From positions 51,006-115,005 of the forward strand of contig NZ_JACSQD010000004.1 in NCBI RefSeq assembly GCF_014836775.1: a DNA stretch of 64,000 nt, written 5' to 3'. This DNA is from Arthrobacter gallicola. GTDB lineage: Bacteria; Actinomycetota; Actinomycetes; Actinomycetales; Micrococcaceae. A model generated the notes under the pieces. That model made no database searches and was not told the DNA's origin. It worked only from the letters and a program-made list of their open reading frames with translations. The position numbers were made by a program, and so were the translations under genes. The first letter of the stretch is position 1; the number at the start of each line of letters is the position of its first letter. Below are positions 9,291 to 18,288 of the stretch, piece after piece.

Positions 9291-10718
9291 CTACTCCACA
9301 CCCTGCCGGCTGATCCGGATCATTTCTTCGCGGTCCACAACCTTCACACGTTCGCGGACCAGCTCACCCACGCCCGGATCGCCGTGGACGTAGCTGGCGC
9401 CCAGCGACATCTCATGGGCATCAAGCTGCTTCCAGCCCTGCCAGGTGGTGTATTCGATGCCGCGCTCTTCGAGGAGGCGGATGATTGCTTCCGGCTCCGG
9501 CTCTTCAGCGGCGGGCAGCGTCCGGCGGTCCTCCAGCAGGAAGCCGATGGTTTCCAGCGCATCACCCTTGGTGTGGCCGATGAGTCCCACCGGGCCGCGC
9601 TTGATCCAGCCGGTCGTGTAGATTCCGGGAATGGGCTGTCCCTCAGTGTCCACCACGCGGCCGCCCTCATTCGGGATGACTCCACGGCGGGCGTCGTAGC
9701 CTACCTCGGGCAGTTCCGAGCCGAAGTAGCCCACCGCGCGGTAGACGGCCTGGACCGGGTAATCCACGTACTCGCCGGTGCCGCGGGCATTGCCGCTGCC
9801 GTCGAGCTCCGTGCGTTCCATCTTGATACCCGCAACCTTGCCCGGTGTGGCGGGATCGTCATGGATCTCCACCGGGGAGTGCAGGAAGTGCAGGTGCAGG
9901 CGGCGCGAGGCACCGGTGTCCTGCTCCTCGACCAGCCAGTTGGTCAGGGTGTTGACCATGGTCTTGGTCTGGTTGTTGGTGCGGATCTGCTCATCGGAGG
10001 CCTCGTCGAACTCGAAGTCTTCCGGGTACAGGACAATGTCCACATCGCGGGAGTGCGAGAGTTCGCGCAGTTCCAGCGGAGTGAACTTCACCTGCGCCGG
10101 GCCGCGGCGTCCGAACACGTGGACGTCGGTGACCGGGGACTTCTTGAGTCCCTCATAAACGTTGGACGGAATTTCCGTGGTGAGCAGATCATCGGCGTGC
10201 TTGGAAAGGATGCGCGCGACGTCGAGCGCCACGTTGCCGTTCCCAATCACGGCAATCTCTTTGGCGTCCAGGGGCCAGTCACGGGGTACATCCGGGTTGC
10301 CGTCGTACCAGGAAACGAAGTCGGCGCCGCCGAAGGAACCCTCCAGTTCGACGCCGGGAATGTTCAGCGGGGCGTCCTTGAGCGCACCCGTGGCGAAGAT
10401 GACCGCGTCATAGAAGTGCCGGAAATCGCTGAGCGTGAGGTCGCGGCCGTAGTTCACGTTCCCGAGGAAGCGGATGTCGCCGCGGTCCAGAACCTTCTCC
10501 AGTGCTTTGACGATCCCCTTGATGCGGGGATGATCGGGCGCGACGCCGTAGCGGATCAATCCGTAGGGAGTGGGGTACTGGTCGAAGAGGTCAATGCTGA
10601 CGTCGAAGTCGCGGTCGGCTTTGGTCAGGATGTCTGCCGCATAAACGCCGGCCGGACCAGCACCGATAATTGCCACCCGCATGGGACGCTGCGAGCTGTC
10701 CGGGGCTGAGTTAGACAC
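9291..10718 (-). CDS. fprA: Ferredoxin/flavodoxin-NADP+ reductase, FprA type
   Basis: This 475-residue flavoprotein transfers electrons between NADPH and ferredoxin. It has the FAD-binding VAIIGAGPAGVYAADILTK (about residue 14), the family segment PTPYGLIRYGVAPDHP, and an NADPH-binding AVIGNGNVALDVARIL (about residue 157), the layout of adrenodoxin-reductase-like FprA of mycobacteria. FAD ribityl contacts end in TGWIKRGPVGLIGHTK. The start is GTG at 10718 with AAGGA six bases upstream. It is a monocistronic gene closed by a strong hairpin; likely partners (P450, ferredoxins, desaturases) are elsewhere. Confidence 0.93.
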   Translation of the reverse strand: MSNSAPDSSQRPMRVAIIGAGPAGVYAADILTKADRDFDVSIDLFDQYPTPYGLIRYGVAPDHPRIKGIVKALEKVLDRGDIRFLGNVNYGRDLTLSDFRHFYDAVIFATGALKDAPLNIPGVELEGSFGGADFVSWYDGNPDVPRDWPLDAKEIAVIGNGNVALDVARILSKHADDLLTTEIPSNVYEGLKKSPVTDVHVFGRRGPAQVKFTPLELRELSHSRDVDIVLYPEDFEFDEASDEQIRTNNQTKTMVNTLTNWLVEEQDTGASRRLHLHFLHSPVEIHDDPATPGKVAGIKMERTELDGSGNARGTGEYVDYPVQAVYRAVGYFGSELPEVGYDARRGVIPNEGGRVVDTEGQPIPGIYTTGWIKRGPVGLIGHTKGDALETIGFLLEDRRTLPAAEEPEPEAIIRLLEERGIEYTTWQGWKQLDAHEMSLGASYVHGDPGVGELVRERVKVVDREEMIRISRQGVE

Positions 10719-10803
10719 GTATAGTCCTTCTTCTCTGGAGTTCTGTGCATCTCAGGAGCAAGTCACTGAGCGGCTTACGGACGCAAATGGCGCACAGTTT
10801 CCT

Positions 10804-10833
10804 ATTCTAATTGCCCCGTAGCACGGCGTCTAA
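10804..10833 (-). promoter_or_regulatory. Candidate fprA promoter
   Basis: On the minus strand TAGAAT (10804-10809) matches the -10 consensus at five of six positions. It is preceded after 18 bases by a weak -35-like TTAGAC (10828-10833). It lies about 85 bases before the fprA start. The -35 assignment is tentative. Confidence 0.4.
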
Positions 10834-10889
10834 ACGGCACCGGTCCACGGCCGTGGAATATGCGCAGGGCGTAGCGCGTTGCACCGCAC

Positions 10890-11966
10890 ATGCCCAACGA
10901 GCAACCTCCCGGCAGTCCTCCTGCCTACGCCGCCTCAGATGCCGCTTCCCAGACTCCGCAGGGACCGCCCGCGCAGGGCGCTGCCGGCGCTGCTCCGGGC
11001 ACCACACCGGAGGGCGGGTCTCCCGGCGCGGGAACCAGACGCGCGACAGACGGCAGGATCAGCGGATCAGGCCTGCTGTTTGGCATTGGCGCCTACGGCA
11101 TCTGGGGTTTCCTGCCGCTGTACTTCCTGCTGCTGGAGCCGGCCGGGCCGGTGGAGATTGTCGCCGCGCGCGTTGTCTTCTCCCTGGTGTTCTGTGCCGT
11201 CCTGCTGACGGTTATGCGGTCCTGGCGCCGGGCCCTCACCGCTGCGCGGGATCTGCGGATGCTGGGCACCCTGTCCCTGGCGGCCGTCCTCATTGGGGTG
11301 AACTGGCTCGTCTTCTCCTGGGCAGTGCTCAACGGCCATGCGGTTGAAGCAGCGCTGGGCTACTTCATCAATCCCCTGGTTTCGGTCCTGCTGGGAGTGT
11401 TCCTGCTGAAGGAGCGGCTGCGGCCCCTGCAGTGGGCCGCCATTTTGGTGGGGTTCATTGCCGTGCTGGTTCTGGCATTCGCGTACGGCAACGTTCCCTG
11501 GGTCGCGTTGTCATTGGCATTCAGTTTCGGCTTTTACGGGCTGGTCAAGAAGGGTGTAGGCGGAAAGGTCGACGCCGTCTCCAGCCTCTCGATCGAGACA
11601 GCCGTCCTGACGCCGCTTGCCGTCGCTGTGCTGCTGGTGATGGGTGCCGGCGGCACGGGCACGCTGTTCAGCTTCGGGCCCGCGCATTTCTGGCTGCTGG
11701 CGGCCTCCGGCATTGCTACTGCCGTGCCCCTGATTTTCTTTGGTGCCGCCGCCAGCCGGCTGCCGCTGACGATGGTCGGAATGCTCCAGTATCTGGCACC
11801 GGTCCTGCAGTTCATCATGGCGCTGATCGTCTTCCAGGAAGCCATGCCCCCGGAACGCTGGGCCGGTTTTGGGCTCGTGTGGCTGGCCCTTGCCATGCTC
11901 AGCATCGACATGATGGGCTCCCCGCGGCGGGCCCGGCTCCGCCGGGCGCAGACCCAGGCTGTGTAG
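10890..11966 (+). CDS. rarD: EamA-family transporter RarD
   Basis: This 358-residue membrane protein has a Pro/Gly/Ala-rich cytoplasmic N-terminal tail of about 57 residues and then ten hydrophobic helices. The first helix, LLFGIGAYGIWGFLPLYFLL, is the RarD signature, followed by EIVAARVVFSL and the GYFINPLVSVLLGVFLLKERL segment. RarD proteins belong to the drug/metabolite transporter superfamily; their substrate is uncertain, with chloramphenicol sensitivity the only historic phenotype. No good ribosome site precedes the ATG. The gene is single and ends at a perfect 20-bp hairpin shared with the convergent CAP-domain gene. Confidence 0.9.
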   Translation: MPNEQPPGSPPAYAASDAASQTPQGPPAQGAAGAAPGTTPEGGSPGAGTRRATDGRISGSGLLFGIGAYGIWGFLPLYFLLLEPAGPVEIVAARVVFSLVFCAVLLTVMRSWRRALTAARDLRMLGTLSLAAVLIGVNWLVFSWAVLNGHAVEAALGYFINPLVSVLLGVFLLKERLRPLQWAAILVGFIAVLVLAFAYGNVPWVALSLAFSFGFYGLVKKGVGGKVDAVSSLSIETAVLTPLAVAVLLVMGAGGTGTLFSFGPAHFWLLAASGIATAVPLIFFGAAASRLPLTMVGMLQYLAPVLQFIMALIVFQEAMPPERWAGFGLVWLALAMLSIDMMGSPRRARLRRAQTQAV

Positions 11967-12018
11967 CTGCCCGCTTCACAGGAGTTAGCCGGGAGCTTGC
12001 CCCGGAACAGGCCGAATA

Positions 12019-12062
12019 AACGCTGAAAGCGCAGGACCGGATGGTCCTGCGCTTTCAGCGTT
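12019..12062. terminator. Bidirectional terminator, 20-bp perfect stem
   Basis: AACGCTGAAAGCGCAGGACC pairs with its exact complement around the 4-base loop GGAT. It sits between the convergent rarD (plus) and CAP-domain (minus) genes and serves both, with a short A or U flank on each side. Confidence 0.9.
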
Positions 12063-12077
12063 AAGGCCTGCTGGCGG

Positions 12078-13574
12078 TTACGCCGTTTCTTGCCTGCGGC
12101 TCCGCAGGAACAGCAGGGCTGCTGCACCGGCGATGATCAGGACTGTGCCCGTTCCGCCAAGCACGGCCTGGCCCGCGGAGAAGCCGGTTGAGGCCAGTTC
12201 CGCCGGTGCACCGGGACCTGCCGCGGTGGCGACACCGAGCACGTTGACCTCTGCCTGCACCGTGAAGGCCTGCCATCCGGCCAGGGTTCCATCGGCTTCA
12301 TAGAGGGCTACCCGGTGGTCACCGGCTTCCAGCCCGGCCGGGATATCGATCCGCAGGACACCGTTCGCGTCAACCGTGAAGACTCCGGCCTTCACCGGGG
12401 TGGAATGCAGGAAGACCTGGTATTCGTGCCCGGGGGTGAGGCCGGAAACCGTGAGGCTGCTGCCGCTGGTCCTGGTTTCGAAGCTGCCGCGGGCCTCGGG
12501 GGTCAGCACGGCCGGGTCGCTGGTCTGCAGGTCAACGAACTCCCCTGCCGCGGTGACGGCTGCGGGCGTGACCGCTGCGGCCGGGTCAGAAAGTTCGGCT
12601 GCCTCCGGAGTTTCCTCGACCGGTGTCTCCACCGGCTCAGGGCTTTCCACCGGGTCGGCTGTCTGTGACGGCTCTTCCGGTGCAGGTGCGGAGGGTTCAA
12701 CCGGGGCCGGAGGATCTGTGACCGGGGCTTCCGGGGTCTCGCTCGGCGCAGCCGGCTCGGCGGGCTCGGCGGGCTTAGCGGGCTCGACGGGCTTAGCGGG
12801 CTCGACGGGCTTAGCGGGCTCGGCGGGCTTAGCGGGCTCGGCGGGTGCTTCCGTCGGCGCCTGGTCGGGGACAGTTTCCGCCGGAGGGCTGCTGGGAGCC
12901 GGCTCCGGAGCAGGGGGAGGCGTCTCAGCCGGGGATTCAGGTTCCGGTGCGGCTTCCGCAGGCGGGCTGGCCGGTTCCGTTTCGGCGGGCGCGGCCGGTG
13001 CCGTGGGCTTCTGCTCGGCAGGGGTTTCCTCCGGCGAAGTCCCGGTAGCCGGAGTCTCAGTGGGCAGTGACGGTTCGGGGGTTCCGGCGTACTGGCCGAA
13101 GTTCACGGTGGCCAGGTACACGCCCTTGTTGGGCCCTTCCATCAGCTGGACAACCCCGATGCCGATATCAGTATCTGCGGCCCGAAGCATGTTCGCCCGG
13201 TGCGGCGTGGAATTAACCCACCATTGGAAGGCCTGGTCCACGCTCATGTTCCAGGCAATGTTTTCGGAGTATCCCAATGCGCCCGCAGGGTACTGGGCTG
13301 CGAAGTCCGGGTTGTGCAGGAAGGTACCGGCTCCGTGGACGTTGGCGGTCTGCGCGGAGCGCATGGTCCAGTCCTGGGAGACAGCGGCGATTCCGCCGTT
13401 CCAGGCAAGCGGCTTGAGCGCATGAGCCTGACGGTAGGTGTTGATCAGGGAGTGAAGTCTGCTGGCGGCCGCGCCGTCCAGTGACGTGGCCGACGCCGCG
13501 GGCAGCGCCACGGCGCTTGCCCCCAGTGCCAGCATCAGGGCAACAAACACCCCGGCGAGTTTCCTCAGTCGCAT
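12078..13574 (-). CDS. Secreted CAP (SCP/PR1) domain protein with an LASTG cell-wall sorting signal
   Basis: The ATG at 13574 gives 498 residues. A signal peptide (MRLRKLAGVFVALMLALGAS, cleavage near ASA) is followed by a CAP domain at about 32-165 with GYSENIAW and HRANML, typical of secreted YkwD-like proteins. Next comes a Pro/Glu/Ala-rich wall-spanning linker of about 200 residues with PAKPVE repeats, then an Ig-like domain (VSGLTPGHEYQVFLH). The C-terminus is LASTG, a hydrophobic helix and RSRRQETA, a sorting signal of the LAxTG class used by actinobacterial class E sortases. It is probably wall anchored; the function of bacterial CAP domains is largely unknown. Confidence 0.9.
   Translation of the reverse strand: MRLRKLAGVFVALMLALGASAVALPAASATSLDGAAASRLHSLINTYRQAHALKPLAWNGGIAAVSQDWTMRSAQTANVHGAGTFLHNPDFAAQYPAGALGYSENIAWNMSVDQAFQWWVNSTPHRANMLRAADTDIGIGVVQLMEGPNKGVYLATVNFGQYAGTPEPSLPTETPATGTSPEETPAEQKPTAPAAPAETEPASPPAEAAPEPESPAETPPPAPEPAPSSPPAETVPDQAPTEAPAEPAKPAEPAKPVEPAKPVEPAKPAEPAEPAAPSETPEAPVTDPPAPVEPSAPAPEEPSQTADPVESPEPVETPVEETPEAAELSDPAAAVTPAAVTAAGEFVDLQTSDPAVLTPEARGSFETRTSGSSLTVSGLTPGHEYQVFLHSTPVKAGVFTVDANGVLRIDIPAGLEAGDHRVALYEADGTLAGWQAFTVQAEVNVLGVATAAGPGAPAELASTGFSAGQAVLGGTGTVLIIAGAAALLFLRSRRQETA
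12764..12844. repeat. 18-bp tandem repeat encoding the PAKP(V/A)E linker
   Basis: Four full copies and a half copy of the 18-base unit GCTCGRCGGGCTTAGCGG (plus strand) run without interruption, differing only by one G/A position. They encode the six-residue PAKPVE/PAKPAE units of the surface-protein linker. Such near-identical units are prone to slippage, so the linker length probably varies among strains. Confidence 0.9.
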
Positions 13575-13683
13575 TGTGTAAATCCTTATGCCTCGAGACC
13601 CGCGGTTTCCACCGTGGAGGCCTTTGCTGCGCATCCGTCCCCTACGAACGCGACACACCGCATGCATGCAGTGCTTGACAAGC

Positions 13684-13712
13684 AATCTAACGCACACCTA
13701 ACAGATTCACAA
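13684..13712 (-). promoter_or_regulatory. Candidate promoter of the CAP-domain gene
   Basis: On the minus strand TTGTGA (13707-13712) and TAGATT (13684-13689) are separated by 17 bases, each matching four of six consensus positions. This would give a leader of roughly 100 bases before the ATG at 13574. Confidence 0.45.
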
Positions 13713-13799
13713 CAATCCCATCAAGCTCTTCGGCAACACCAGCACCAAGGGAGGCCATGGGAGAGGCGCACCAGCCGGCGACGCTTCCGGGAACGCCTC

Positions 13800-15446
13800 C
13801 TACCCCAGGAAACCGCCGGCGTCGTACAGCATCTCTCCTCCGACGACGGTGGCCAGGGTCTGCGTTTCACGGATACGGGACGGGTCAATGCTGAACAGAT
13901 CTTCGGAGAGCACCGTGAAATCAGCGAGCATCCCGCGCCGCAGGGCCCCCTTGTCCCCTTCCTGCCCAACGGCGTAGGCCGAACCGAAAGTGTAGGCACG
14001 GACGGCTTCGGCGACGCTGAGGCGTTCCTGGGCGCCCAGAACGCGCCCGGAGGCAGTACGCCGGTTGACCATATCGTGGATGGAGACGAGCGGGTTTCCG
14101 TCAGAGACCGGTGAATCGGTGGAACCCGGGAGGACCATTCCGGCGTTCAGCAGCGACTTCATCCGGTAGATCAGGGGCGCCAGGGCGGGTTCAACCGCGT
14201 CCATCATGCCGTCACCGAAATCGGAGATGAACGTGCCCTGCGGAACGGCTGTGAGTCCAAGGGCTGCTGCCCGGGCCACTTGGGCATCCGAAGCCAGCGC
14301 GAAGTGTTCGATCCGGTGGCGGACATCCTGCCTCGGCTTCAGACGCTGGGCTTCCTCCACGGCATCCATCACGTGGTCGATGGCAGCGTCCCCGATGGCG
14401 TGGACAGCCACCGTCCAACCGGCGGCGTGCGCACCGGTAATCATGGCGCGGAGCTCGTCTGCGTCATACTGCATTACCCCGTGGTTGTGCGGTTCGCCGT
14501 GGTAGCAGTGGTGCATCGCAGCAGACCGTCCGATGAAGGAGCCGTCGGAAACGATCTTGACCGGCCCAATCCGCAGCCTGTCATCCCCCAGTCCGGTGCG
14601 GATCCCCAGATCCAGCCCAAACAGTGCCGGACCCGGCATACCTTCCAGCGCGTGCAAAGTGGTGCAGTAGGGCATCAGGGTCACCCGGGTGCGCAGGGTC
14701 CCTTCCTCCACGGCCTGCTGGTAGGAGTGGAAATCCAGCGGTGTATTTCCGACCATCCGGTGGTCTCCAACGCCGGGTTCCGTGACCGAGGTGAGGCCGT
14801 ACCTCAGTGCCTGGCGCCCGGCCAGGCCAAGGTTCCGCTGCACCTCGTCCAGGTCCATGGGCCGGACCAGATCGTAGATCAGCACCATGGCACGCTCCTG
14901 GAGCAGCCCGCTGGCACGGCCTTCGGCGTCCCGGTCCACGTGCCCTCCCGCGAAGTCCGGGACTCCCAGCCGGCCGGGATAGCCGGCCAGTTCAAAGGCC
15001 CGGGTACTGGCCGTACCCATGTGGCCGGACACGTGTTCCAGGAAGACCGGCCGTCCGCCGGATGCCTGATGCAGGGCTTCCGCATCAGGATGTGCTTCCA
15101 GGCAGTTCTGGTCGTAGCCGGATCCGCGGACCCAGGCGTCCGCCGGCAGAGTCCGGGCGTGTTCCGCCACGGCGGCGTAGATGTCTGCCAGGCTGTGCAC
15201 CTTGCCCGGCCGCAGGTCCAGGGCCGCGAGCCGGGCACCGGTCAGCGACAAATGGAAGTGCGCATCGTGGAAGCCCGGGAAGACGGTTGCCCCGCGCAGA
15301 TCGATCACCTCGGACGCGCTGACGCCCTCCAGTTCGCCGTCGAGTCCGGCAATCCGCCCGCCGAAGACGCCCACCCGGCTGGCGAGGGGATATTCCGGAT
15401 CCAGGGTGTGAAACCGGCCGTTAGTAAAGATGGCGTCCAGGTGCAT
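13800..15446 (-). CDS. Amidohydrolase family protein (YtcJ-like)
   Basis: This 548-residue enzyme has the YtcJ/amidohydrolase-3 layout: an N-terminal beta sandwich opening DAIFTNGRFHTLDPE, the metal-binding GFHDAHFHLS (about residue 58), then WTVAVHAIGDAAIDHVMDA and HRIEHFALA with further metal-ligand histidines, and the late Asp in LPGSTDSPVSDGNPL. Relatives hydrolyse N-substituted amides or formamides; the substrate here cannot be told. It has no obvious signal peptide and is probably cytosolic. The divergent LysR gene 246 bases away is its probable regulator. Confidence 0.87.
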   Translation of the reverse strand: MHLDAIFTNGRFHTLDPEYPLASRVGVFGGRIAGLDGELEGVSASEVIDLRGATVFPGFHDAHFHLSLTGARLAALDLRPGKVHSLADIYAAVAEHARTLPADAWVRGSGYDQNCLEAHPDAEALHQASGGRPVFLEHVSGHMGTASTRAFELAGYPGRLGVPDFAGGHVDRDAEGRASGLLQERAMVLIYDLVRPMDLDEVQRNLGLAGRQALRYGLTSVTEPGVGDHRMVGNTPLDFHSYQQAVEEGTLRTRVTLMPYCTTLHALEGMPGPALFGLDLGIRTGLGDDRLRIGPVKIVSDGSFIGRSAAMHHCYHGEPHNHGVMQYDADELRAMITGAHAAGWTVAVHAIGDAAIDHVMDAVEEAQRLKPRQDVRHRIEHFALASDAQVARAAALGLTAVPQGTFISDFGDGMMDAVEPALAPLIYRMKSLLNAGMVLPGSTDSPVSDGNPLVSIHDMVNRRTASGRVLGAQERLSVAEAVRAYTFGSAYAVGQEGDKGALRRGMLADFTVLSEDLFSIDPSRIRETQTLATVVGGEMLYDAGGFLG

Positions 15447-15692
15447 GGGGCTTCCTTGGGATTGGACCCGGCGCCGGAACGGTTGGGGGGACGGTTCCGA
15501 CGCCGGGAGACTTGGGTGGCGCTGGTGAGGCAGGTCCGGCTGCAGGGGTGGTTCGGCGGTGTGACACCGGGTGGCGGTCTTCGGTTGCCCGGGCCAGGAC
15601 TGCCCGGACGGAAGGTGATGCTCACCCCACCTTGGTGCAGCACCGGGATAACTGTCTAATGACTAATCGGCACGGTGCCATAACCTGTTGAC

Positions 15693-16589
15693 ATGATGGA
15701 TCGCCGTGACCTCCAGTACTTCCTCGCTGTGGCCAACCATGGAACTGTGAGTGCGGCTGCCGCCGCCATCTACGTTTCCCAGCCCGCGGTGTCCCGCCGG
15801 ATCGCCGGGCTGGAGCGGAAAATGGGGGTGCGCCTGTTCCGCCGGATGGCCTCGGGCATGAAACTCACCCCGGCCGGCGAGCGGGTGCGTGAGCTGGCCC
15901 AGGACCTGCAAAACCGGCAGGACCGGGCGGATGGCGTTATGCGCGCCATGCGCCGCGGCCACCAGTCATTTACGGTGGCGTGCCCCGAGACAACCGGTAA
16001 CTTCTTCATCGCTCCGTTTGTCGCCGCAGGCGCTCCGATCGCCGATATTCAGCCGGCACATCCCAACGAGGTCTATGCCCGCCTCGCTTTGGGAGTGGAC
16101 ATGGCCGTTAACACGTCGGAGCCTCCGGCCCATCTTTCCCGGCGCCATTTGGCCTCGTCTCCGGTCTTCGTTCATTTCCGGCCAGACGCACCACCGGCAG
16201 TATCCGGCGGCGAAGTGGAGCTGGCCGAAGCCGCCCGTCTGCCTGCACTGCTGCCCGGCCATGGGAGTGCGATCGAACGGATCGTCAGGGAAACTGCACT
16301 GGCCGGTGGAATCGATCTGGCGCTGGCCCGGACCACCAGCAATGGAACGATGGCGCAGGCCATGGCCGCCGCGGGCCATGGAAACGCGGTCACCATCGAA
16401 CCGGCCGGCTTTGGCCTCCAAAGTGCCTTTCTGGTTCACCAGGGCCAGCGCCTCGCAGTCCATCTCCATGCGGGGTGGGAACCCGACCACTACGCCGCCG
16501 GGGAACTCATGGACCTGGCGGCGTCACTGGGGTTGTGGATGCAGGAACGGGTCCCCCGCCTGGCCGGGCTGGATTCCGGCGAGAGGTGA
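15693..16589 (+). CDS. LysR-family transcriptional regulator
   Basis: The 298-residue protein begins MMDRRDLQYFLAVANHGTVS and has the LysR winged helix-turn-helix in the first 60 residues (AAAAAIYVSQPAVSRRIAGL, then ERKMGVRLFRR), followed by a co-inducer-binding domain. An ATG three bases downstream is an equally possible start. The gene is divergent from the amidohydrolase, a standard LysR arrangement, so it probably controls that gene in response to its substrate. The intervening 246 bases contain an AT-rich patch (about 15648-15668) and the repeated ATAACYTGT-like words, where the operator may lie. Confidence 0.9.
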   Translation: MMDRRDLQYFLAVANHGTVSAAAAAIYVSQPAVSRRIAGLERKMGVRLFRRMASGMKLTPAGERVRELAQDLQNRQDRADGVMRAMRRGHQSFTVACPETTGNFFIAPFVAAGAPIADIQPAHPNEVYARLALGVDMAVNTSEPPAHLSRRHLASSPVFVHFRPDAPPAVSGGEVELAEAARLPALLPGHGSAIERIVRETALAGGIDLALARTTSNGTMAQAMAAAGHGNAVTIEPAGFGLQSAFLVHQGQRLAVHLHAGWEPDHYAAGELMDLAASLGLWMQERVPRLAGLDSGER

Positions 16590-16639
16590 GGTCCGGCGAG
16601 GGGTCCAGACTTCAGCCACCAACCGACCCCGGGCAGCGG

Positions 16640-16684
16640 AAAGCCCGCGGACCCCCTTGATCAGCGTGAGGGTCCGCGGGCTTT
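16640..16684. terminator. Bidirectional terminator between lysR and the permease
   Basis: AAAGCCCGCGGACCC (16640-16654) is the perfect complement of GGGTCCGCGGGCTTT (16670-16684), with a 15-base loop. The genes on both sides converge on it, and both flanks give A/U-rich ends. Confidence 0.88.
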
Positions 16685-16716
16685 ACTGCAGGTTGACTGC
16701 CTTTACCGGCTGACAG

Positions 16717-18288
16717 CTAGACGGACGGGACGTCTTCCCTGCCGGGAGCCTCATCCGGCGCGCTGCCGGAGTGCCCCACCCGCAGCGTCTCGCCCCGGAA
16801 GAAGCCGGGGTGCCGGCGGTACATCAGGAGCATCAGCACGGCACCGAGGGCGATCACGCCCATCCCCAGCACGAAGACCAGCCCCACCCCGCCCAGCGAG
16901 GACCCCGAACCGTAGGCCGGATCCATGGAATCCACCGCCGTCTTCAGGAACATCACCCAGAGAATGATTCCACCCAGCGCCGGGGCCAGGAACTTCAGCA
17001 GGAAGCTGCGCATACTGCTGAAGGCTTCACGCCGGAAATACCAGACACAAGCCAGGGCCGTCAGACCGTAGTAGAAGCAGATCATCAGGCCAAGCGCGGT
17101 GATGGTGTCCCACAGTGCGTTCTCCGACAGAAGCCGGGTAACCACGTAGAAGCCTGCGGCGGCCACAGCCGCCGCCACCGTCGCGTAGCCCGGGGATTTG
17201 TGGGCCGGACTGATCCGGCTGAAGCTGCGCGGCAGGGCCCGGTAGTGTCCCATCGCCAGCAGCGTGCGCGCCGGCGAGACGAAGGTTGACTGCAGCGAAG
17301 CCGCTGAACTGCTCAGGATGGACAGGGACATCAGGATGGCGAACGGTCCCATCACGGGACCAGCCAGCACGGCGAAGATGCTCTCCTGGTTCTCCGGGTT
17401 GCCGGCGCCCAGTTCCCCGTCTCCGATGCCGGCATAGGAGATCACCGCCAGCGCGATCATCATGTAGATCAGCACAATCACGAACACGGTGGCGGTGGCT
17501 GCGCGGCCCGGCGTCTTGTCGGGGTCCTTGGTTTCCTCGTTCATGGTGAGGGTTACGTCCCAGCCCCAGTACACGAAGATTGAGAGGGATACACCCGCTG
17601 CGAACGCCGAGAAGGATTCGACAGCAAAGGGGTTGAACCACTCGGCACTGATCTGCGTCGCGTCAAAGGCCGTGCCGTTGGCAACGTGGATGAACGCCGC
17701 CACCGAGAACCAAGTGAGCACCACCAGCTGGAAGGCCACCAGGACATACTGCACCGTCTTGGTCGTCTCGACGCCCCGGTAGGAGATCCAGCACGCCACG
17801 GCAATGAACACAAGCGTCGTTGCAATGTTCAGCGGAAGGTTCAGCGTCAGGTCCGCCAGGGCATCATTGCCCGTCACCTGCGCAAGCATGAGATAGAAGA
17901 AGTCCACCGCCACGGCGGCGAGGTTTGAAAGCACGATAATGGTGGCCGCGATCAGGCCCCAGCCGCCCATCCAGCCAACCCAGGGCCCGAAGGCCCGGGT
18001 CGCCCAGGTGAACGACGTGCCGGAATCGGGCATGGCGGTGTTCAGCTCCCGGTAGCCGACGGCAACCAGGATCATCGGGATAAACCCGACCAGGAAGATC
18101 GCCGGGAGCTGGACCCCCACCTCGGAGACGGTGGGGCCGAGCCCCGAGGTGAGGGTGTACGCGGGGGCGATGCAGGAGATGCCGATAACGACGGCGCCAA
18201 TCAGCCCTACCTGCCCGCCCTTCAGCCCTTTGCTGGACAGCCCGCTTCCCTCTGCGCCCGAGCGCCCTGTTGATGTTTTGGCGCTCAT
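16717..18288 (-). CDS. APC-superfamily amino acid/polyamine permease
   Basis: This 523-residue membrane protein has about 12 to 14 hydrophobic segments and the APC signature GAVVIGISCIAPAYTLTSGL in helix 1, plus GYRELNTAMPDSGTSFTWA after helix 2. It imports an amine or amino acid. The gene overlaps the upstream universal stress protein gene (ATGA) and lies in one operon with putrescine oxidase, so putrescine or a related amine is the likely substrate; this is inferred from context. The C-terminal tail is charged and cytoplasmic. Confidence 0.88.
   Translation of the reverse strand: MSAKTSTGRSGAEGSGLSSKGLKGGQVGLIGAVVIGISCIAPAYTLTSGLGPTVSEVGVQLPAIFLVGFIPMILVAVGYRELNTAMPDSGTSFTWATRAFGPWVGWMGGWGLIAATIIVLSNLAAVAVDFFYLMLAQVTGNDALADLTLNLPLNIATTLVFIAVACWISYRGVETTKTVQYVLVAFQLVVLTWFSVAAFIHVANGTAFDATQISAEWFNPFAVESFSAFAAGVSLSIFVYWGWDVTLTMNEETKDPDKTPGRAATATVFVIVLIYMMIALAVISYAGIGDGELGAGNPENQESIFAVLAGPVMGPFAILMSLSILSSSAASLQSTFVSPARTLLAMGHYRALPRSFSRISPAHKSPGYATVAAAVAAAGFYVVTRLLSENALWDTITALGLMICFYYGLTALACVWYFRREAFSSMRSFLLKFLAPALGGIILWVMFLKTAVDSMDPAYGSGSSLGGVGLVFVLGMGVIALGAVLMLLMYRRHPGFFRGETLRVGHSGSAPDEAPGREDVPSV

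Noticed and set aside
12764..12844. Possible CRISPR-like repeat array
   Set aside because: The units are adjacent 18-bp coding repeats in the frame of the surface-protein linker, without spacers or cas genes.
13575..13799. c-di-AMP (ydaO) riboswitch before the CAP-domain gene
   Set aside because: Wall-protein genes in actinobacteria often have this switch, but the conserved ydaO words are absent. Only a promoter-like pair is supported.
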